Source of the DNA: Pseudoxanthomonas suwonensis
GTDB taxonomy: Bacteria > Pseudomonadota > Gammaproteobacteria > Xanthomonadales > Xanthomonadaceae
Assembly: GCF_010093235.1 (NCBI RefSeq)
Contig: NZ_PDWP01000024.1
Span: 1 to 62,597 of the forward strand
Length of the DNA: 62,597 bases
Direction: 5' to 3'
Of this stretch, positions 59,912 to 62,597 are shown piece by piece (the first letter of the stretch is position 1; each line of letters starts with the position of its first letter). The notes under the pieces were generated by a model. It saw nothing but the letters and a program-made list of their open reading frames with translations. It was not told where the DNA came from and searched no databases. The position numbers were made by a program, and so were the translations under genes.

Positions 59912-60420
59912 CCCATGAGATACGGATAAGCGCGGGTCTGGTTGGCGAAGGCAAAGAAATAGCCTGCGGCGATTGCGCTCGAAACTTCGTGCGTTCCAAA
60001 CTGATCGATTCCACCAACAGAGGCCGGGCCCTCCATCGCGCTCTCCTTGCTATCAGCCATCTGGGAGAGCGCCGCAAGTGCTACGTCGTTGCCTTGCACC
60101 GCGCTTTGAAGAATCCGTATCCCCTCATCTGTGCCCATCAGCGCGTGCAGGTCTTGCTCCACCTCTTCAGGCAGCCTGAACAGATGGAAACTGCCTACGT
60201 TGACCTGCTCGTCGTGAAGCCGTCTCGCCGCCTCAACCACGCCGTGGTACTGAGCAAGTGGGGCTGTTTTCGGCACCACGAATTCGAGCGAGCGCAGGCT
60301 GTAGTCGCCAAAGAATGAGGTGTTCCACCAGGCGAACTGAGACCGCTCCCCCAGGAACCCAACAAGCAATCTCAACCTGAGTATCGTTGGGAGATATACT
60401 TCGCTCGTTTTATCAGTCAT
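59908..60420 (-). CDS. brxE: BrxE-like BREX protein
   Basis: A 170-residue helical protein matching what I recall of BrxE, the small first gene of type 6 BREX: ILRLRLLVGFLGERSQFAWW, SLRSLEFVVPKTAPLAQYHG, and VNVGSFHLFRLPEEVEQDLH. Function unknown. It follows the WYL regulator by 21 nt and is coupled to brxA by GTGA. Its presence next to a type-1-like brxA-brxB-brxC-pglX-pglZ-brxL set is unusual. Family assignment rests on memory of the family, so moderate confidence. Confidence 0.72.
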   Translation of the reverse strand: MTDKTSEVYLPTILRLRLLVGFLGERSQFAWWNTSFFGDYSLRSLEFVVPKTAPLAQYHGVVEAARRLHDEQVNVGSFHLFRLPEEVEQDLHALMGTDEGIRILQSAVQGNDVALAALSQMADSKESAMEGPASVGGIDQFGTHEVSSAIAAGYFFAFANQTRAYPYLMG

Positions 60421-60441
60421 GGTCGGTTCGTACTCTTCTTG

Positions 60442-61365
60442 TTAATTGGTCGCTGCTCCGGCGCGGCCGCTCGGCGCTGCCTCTGGGATGCGGTATCCCG
60501 GAGCCAGGATGGCGTTCTTCACCCCATAAAGCGCCAAGTGATCCTTGAGCCACAACCGATATTCGTGCCCACGCAGGCTGTGATCGGGCGAGCAGTCCAC
60601 GCTCCACTTGCGGAGGATGTAACCGGCTGTCGCCGCGCGCAGCTTCATGCGTAACGCGCCACCCTGCATGCCGTAGTCCATCTCGGTGATCTCCGGCCGC
60701 GGCTGGTCCGGATGGGGTACGAGCTCCAGCTCGACGATCCGGGTCCACTGGATGTCCTGATCAGGCCGTTCATGTCCTTCGACCCCCGCATCCTTGAGCA
60801 CCTTCGGTCTCTTGATGCGCGTGATGACGAAGTCGCGAAAATCCTGGGTCTTGCGGTCGAAAGCACGGACGTGCCAGAGCAGACCGTTGTCGATCAGCGC
60901 GAAGGGGGCGATTTCCCGCTCCGTGCGGCCGCTGGAGATCGAGTGGTACTCAATTCTGAGCAGGCATTCCTGGTGAATGGCTCGCGTAACACAGGCCAGT
61001 ATGTCGAGATCCGGATACGCGAGTCGTGATGGAATCTCGCTGGCTACCCATGGCTTGAGTCGCGTGGGTTCCCCATCCCCAAACCCCTGCGTCAGCCACG
61101 ACAGCACACGCTCGGGCGGAAAATCGAAGACCGGCTTGAAATCCGGACCCAGGACATAGGACTTGCCCTTGGGGTCGTAGTCGATGTTCCCCGGAGCCAA
61201 CTCCTTGTAAAGCGCTAAGTCCCTTGTGGCGGCGGCAGACTGGATACCGAACCGCGAAACCAGGTCCTGGCGGCGGATCTCCCCGATGAAGAGCACACGC
61301 AGCTCAACAAACGCGAGGCGATCGCGCTGCGGCTGGGTCAGATCGGCAAGCTGTTCGTTCGGCAT
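60442..61365 (-). CDS. brxR: WYL-domain transcriptional regulator (BrxR-like)
   Basis: A 307-residue regulator. An N-terminal winged helix (LVSRFGIQSAAATRDLALYKEL) is followed by a WYL domain (LRIEYHSISSGRTEREIAPFALIDN, LWHVRAFDRKTQDFRDFV) and a C-terminal dimerisation extension (GYILRKWSVDCSPD). BrxR proteins repress BREX operons by binding repeats near the promoter and may sense a nucleotide or nucleic-acid ligand through WYL. It is first in the operon, with AAGGAG five bases before its ATG, so it probably autoregulates the whole 19-kb unit. Confidence 0.87.
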   Translation of the reverse strand: MPNEQLADLTQPQRDRLAFVELRVLFIGEIRRQDLVSRFGIQSAAATRDLALYKELAPGNIDYDPKGKSYVLGPDFKPVFDFPPERVLSWLTQGFGDGEPTRLKPWVASEIPSRLAYPDLDILACVTRAIHQECLLRIEYHSISSGRTEREIAPFALIDNGLLWHVRAFDRKTQDFRDFVITRIKRPKVLKDAGVEGHERPDQDIQWTRIVELELVPHPDQPRPEITEMDYGMQGGALRMKLRAATAGYILRKWSVDCSPDHSLRGHEYRLWLKDHLALYGVKNAILAPGYRIPEAAPSGRAGAATN

Positions 61366-61411
61366 CCTGGCTCCTTCGGGTTGGCGAAGGCTTGTGGGAA
61401 TTATTGCGGGA

Positions 61412-61440
61412 AGTATATGGTCTACCCTAGAATGTGTCCA
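61412..61440 (-). promoter_or_regulatory. sigma70-type promoter of the BREX operon
   Basis: Read on the minus strand: -35 TGGACA (61440-61435), a 17-base spacer, then -10 TATACT (61417-61412), each one base off consensus. The predicted start is near 61404, giving a leader of about 40 bases before the regulator ATG. It is the only strong promoter I found for the operon. Confidence 0.75.
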
Positions 61441-61446
61441 TAGAAT
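61425..61446 (-). promoter_or_regulatory. direct repeats over the BREX promoter (possible BrxR operator)
   Basis: On the minus strand ATTCTATGG (61446-61438) and ATTCTAGGG (61433-61425) repeat with a 13-base period and overlap the -35 and spacer. Repression by the adjacent WYL regulator at these repeats is inferred. Confidence 0.45.
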
Positions 61447-61619
61447 TGTGGTGTTAACTGTGTGCGTTGCATTTTGATTACCGTTGCCGTACCCAACGGA
61501 ACCTGCTCCGGGCCGTTCGGCACGCCTGGAGGGTGGCTACACCTGCTTGAAGGCAGTGGACCGACCAGCCTTTCGTAGACATCCGGACGCCATAATTCAT
61601 GGCAATGACCGAGGTGTTT
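61441..61619. other. gap holding the left end of the IS3-family element
   Basis: No gene supported. The left inverted repeat of the IS whose orfA begins at 61620 must lie here, but with the right end missing I cannot define it. Confidence 0.4.
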
Positions 61620-61901
61620 ATGGGCAACAGCAAGCAGTACACGGATGAGTTCCGGGCCGAGGCGGTGAAGCAGGTGATCGAGCGCGGCTTCACGGTGGTG
61701 GACGTCGCCGCCCGGATCGGGATCCCCAAGCACACCCTGTATGGCTGGGTGCAGGTGGCGAGGAAGATGGCGCCGGCATCGGGCGCTTCAGCAGCGCCGA
61801 GCGACTCGGCCGAGATCCGCCGGCTCAAGGCCGAGCTGCGGCGTGTGACCGAGGAGCGCGACATCCTAAAAAAAGCCGCCGCGTACTTTGCCAAGGGGTA
61901 A
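61620..61901 (+). CDS. IS3-family transposase OrfA
   Basis: A 93-residue helix-turn-helix protein (KQYTDEFRAEAVKQVIERGF, DVAARIGIPKHTLYGWVQ) with the leucine-zipper tail RRLKAELRRVTEERDILKKA. It recognises the IS ends and is normally fused to OrfB by frameshifting at the A7 run. The ATG at 61620 has GAGG upstream. The downstream orfB is broken, so this OrfA can at most repress related copies. Confidence 0.92.
   Translation: MGNSKQYTDEFRAEAVKQVIERGFTVVDVAARIGIPKHTLYGWVQVARKMAPASGASAAPSDSAEIRRLKAELRRVTEERDILKKAAAYFAKG
61868..61875 (+). promoter_or_regulatory. programmed -1 frameshift site of the IS3-family element
   Basis: Seven A residues followed by G (AAAAAAAG) near the end of orfA, the usual slippery sequence making OrfAB transposase in this family. 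Confidence 0.75.
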
Positions 61902-61904
61902 GGG

Positions 61905-62470
61905 CGAAGTACGCGTTCATGCGCGCGCACATCCGCGAGTTCCGCCTGGTCGCGATGTGCCGGGTGCTGGGCGTGCACCGCAGCGGCTCTACGCCTGGTT
62001 GCGCCAAGGCGCCAGTGCCCGCGAGCGGGACGATCAGCGCCTGCTGGGGCTGATCAGGCACCACTGGCTGGCCAGCGGCGCGGTGTATGGCTATCGCAAG
62101 ATCACCTTGGACCTGCGGGAAGCCGGCGAGCATTGCAGCCGGCACCGCGTCCGGCGGCTGATGAAGGCCGAGGGCCTGCGGGCGCAGGTGGGCTATGGCG
62201 GCAAGCCGCGCCACCGCGGCGGCCCGGTCGGTGCCGTGGCGAACGTGCTCAACCGGGACTTCACGCCGCACGCCCCGAACAAGGTCTGGGTCACGGACAT
62301 CACCTACATCCGCACCTACGAGGGCTGGCTGTTCCTGGCGGCGGTGATGGACTTGTACTCGCGCCAGATCGTCGGTTGGGCAACCGCATCCACGATGACC
62401 AGCGACCTGGTGCTGCAGGCGCTGATGGCGGCGGCATGGCGACGCAAGCCCGGCCCGGGCGTGCTCGTCC
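61905..62470 (+). pseudogene. IS3-family OrfB, frameshifted and interrupted
   Basis: The reading KYAFMRAHIREFRLVAMCRVLGVHRSG is normal up to about 61988, where GGCTTCTAC has become GGCTCTAC. The lost T shifts the frame, which is picked up in a second frame as YAWLRQGASARERDDQRLLG through VWVTDITYIRTYEGW (first catalytic Asp). Homology then stops after GVLV at about 62470, where the end of another IS begins, so the second Asp and the Glu are missing. Inactive. Confidence 0.85.
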
Positions 62471-62597
62471 CGACGTCCCCCCGCTTTCAGTAGCGGGGCT
62501 CTTTAGAGTCCGGGTTTCATCGTAGCGGCTTTGGCCGCCAACTGTTCGGCATAAGCGGCCGGCGTCAGACCGCCCAAGGTCTTCTTCGGTCGTTCCT
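62471..62597 (-). mobile_element. end of a second IS3-family element, cut by the window edge
   Basis: The minus strand encodes the last 30 residues of an OrfB (ERPKKTLGGLTPAAYAEQLA, ending ATMKPGL, stop at 62503-62505). Next to the stop is a 7-bp hairpin CCCCGCT/AGCGGGG (62479-62498) within the terminal region. It is inserted into the preceding IS in opposite orientation. The rest lies beyond the window. Confidence 0.85.

Overview
The window looks like the chromosome of a high-GC gammaproteobacterium of the Xanthomonadaceae/Lysobacteraceae group (Lysobacter- or Luteimonas-like). This rests on very GC-rich third codon positions, the aguA-aguB pair, the DUF3348-DUF802-OmpA-DUF2894 cluster, the polyhydroxybutyrate genes and a Lys/Ala-rich histone-like protein. 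Genus-level placement is inference.

Positions 1-35,300 are ordinary chromosome. They hold agmatine-to-putrescine conversion (aguA, aguB), a TraB-like membrane protein, a tripartite RND efflux operon with two different permeases, two tandem small cytochromes c, an ABC exporter, a PQQ-type sugar dehydrogenase, ferredoxin-NADP reductase, an M3 peptidase, a cyclopropane fatty acid synthase operon, a histone-like protein, rhomboid and POT genes, an M14 carboxypeptidase, a DJ-1/PfpI protein, HtpX, GluQ, PhbB/PhaR, an M48 peptidase, a formylglycine-generating-enzyme-like lipoprotein and RNase D. The window opens with an 87-nt perfect palindrome covering the aguA start.

Positions 35,281-39,298 carry four overlapping genes (DUF3348, DUF802, an OmpA/MotB-like protein, DUF2894). 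The middle pair has the topology and key residues of a MotA/MotB or ZorA/ZorB ion-driven stator. I suggest it is an uncharacterised proton-driven envelope motor.

At 39,384 an intact tRNA-Ala(CGC) marks the edge of a defence island with visibly lower and more mixed GC. Next come an AbiEi/AbiEii toxin-antitoxin pair with its own promoter, a truncated IS3 transposase and a phage lysozyme remnant. A 19-kb leftward BREX operon (61,365 to 42,122) follows. Its transcription order is WYL regulator (BrxR-like), BrxE-like, BrxA, BrxB, BrxC, a UvrD-like SF1 helicase, a methyltransferase split into two translationally coupled genes, an unrecognised 536-aa coiled-coil protein, PglZ, and a BrxL whose C-terminus resembles the phospholipase-D-like domain of eukaryotic MITD1. 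A good sigma70-type promoter precedes the regulator. The gene set does not match the standard BREX types: it mixes a type-6-like head (BrxE) with a type-1 core and tail plus extra genes.

The right edge is a frameshifted IS3-family element interrupted by a second IS3-family element that runs off the window. No integrase or CRISPR array was seen.
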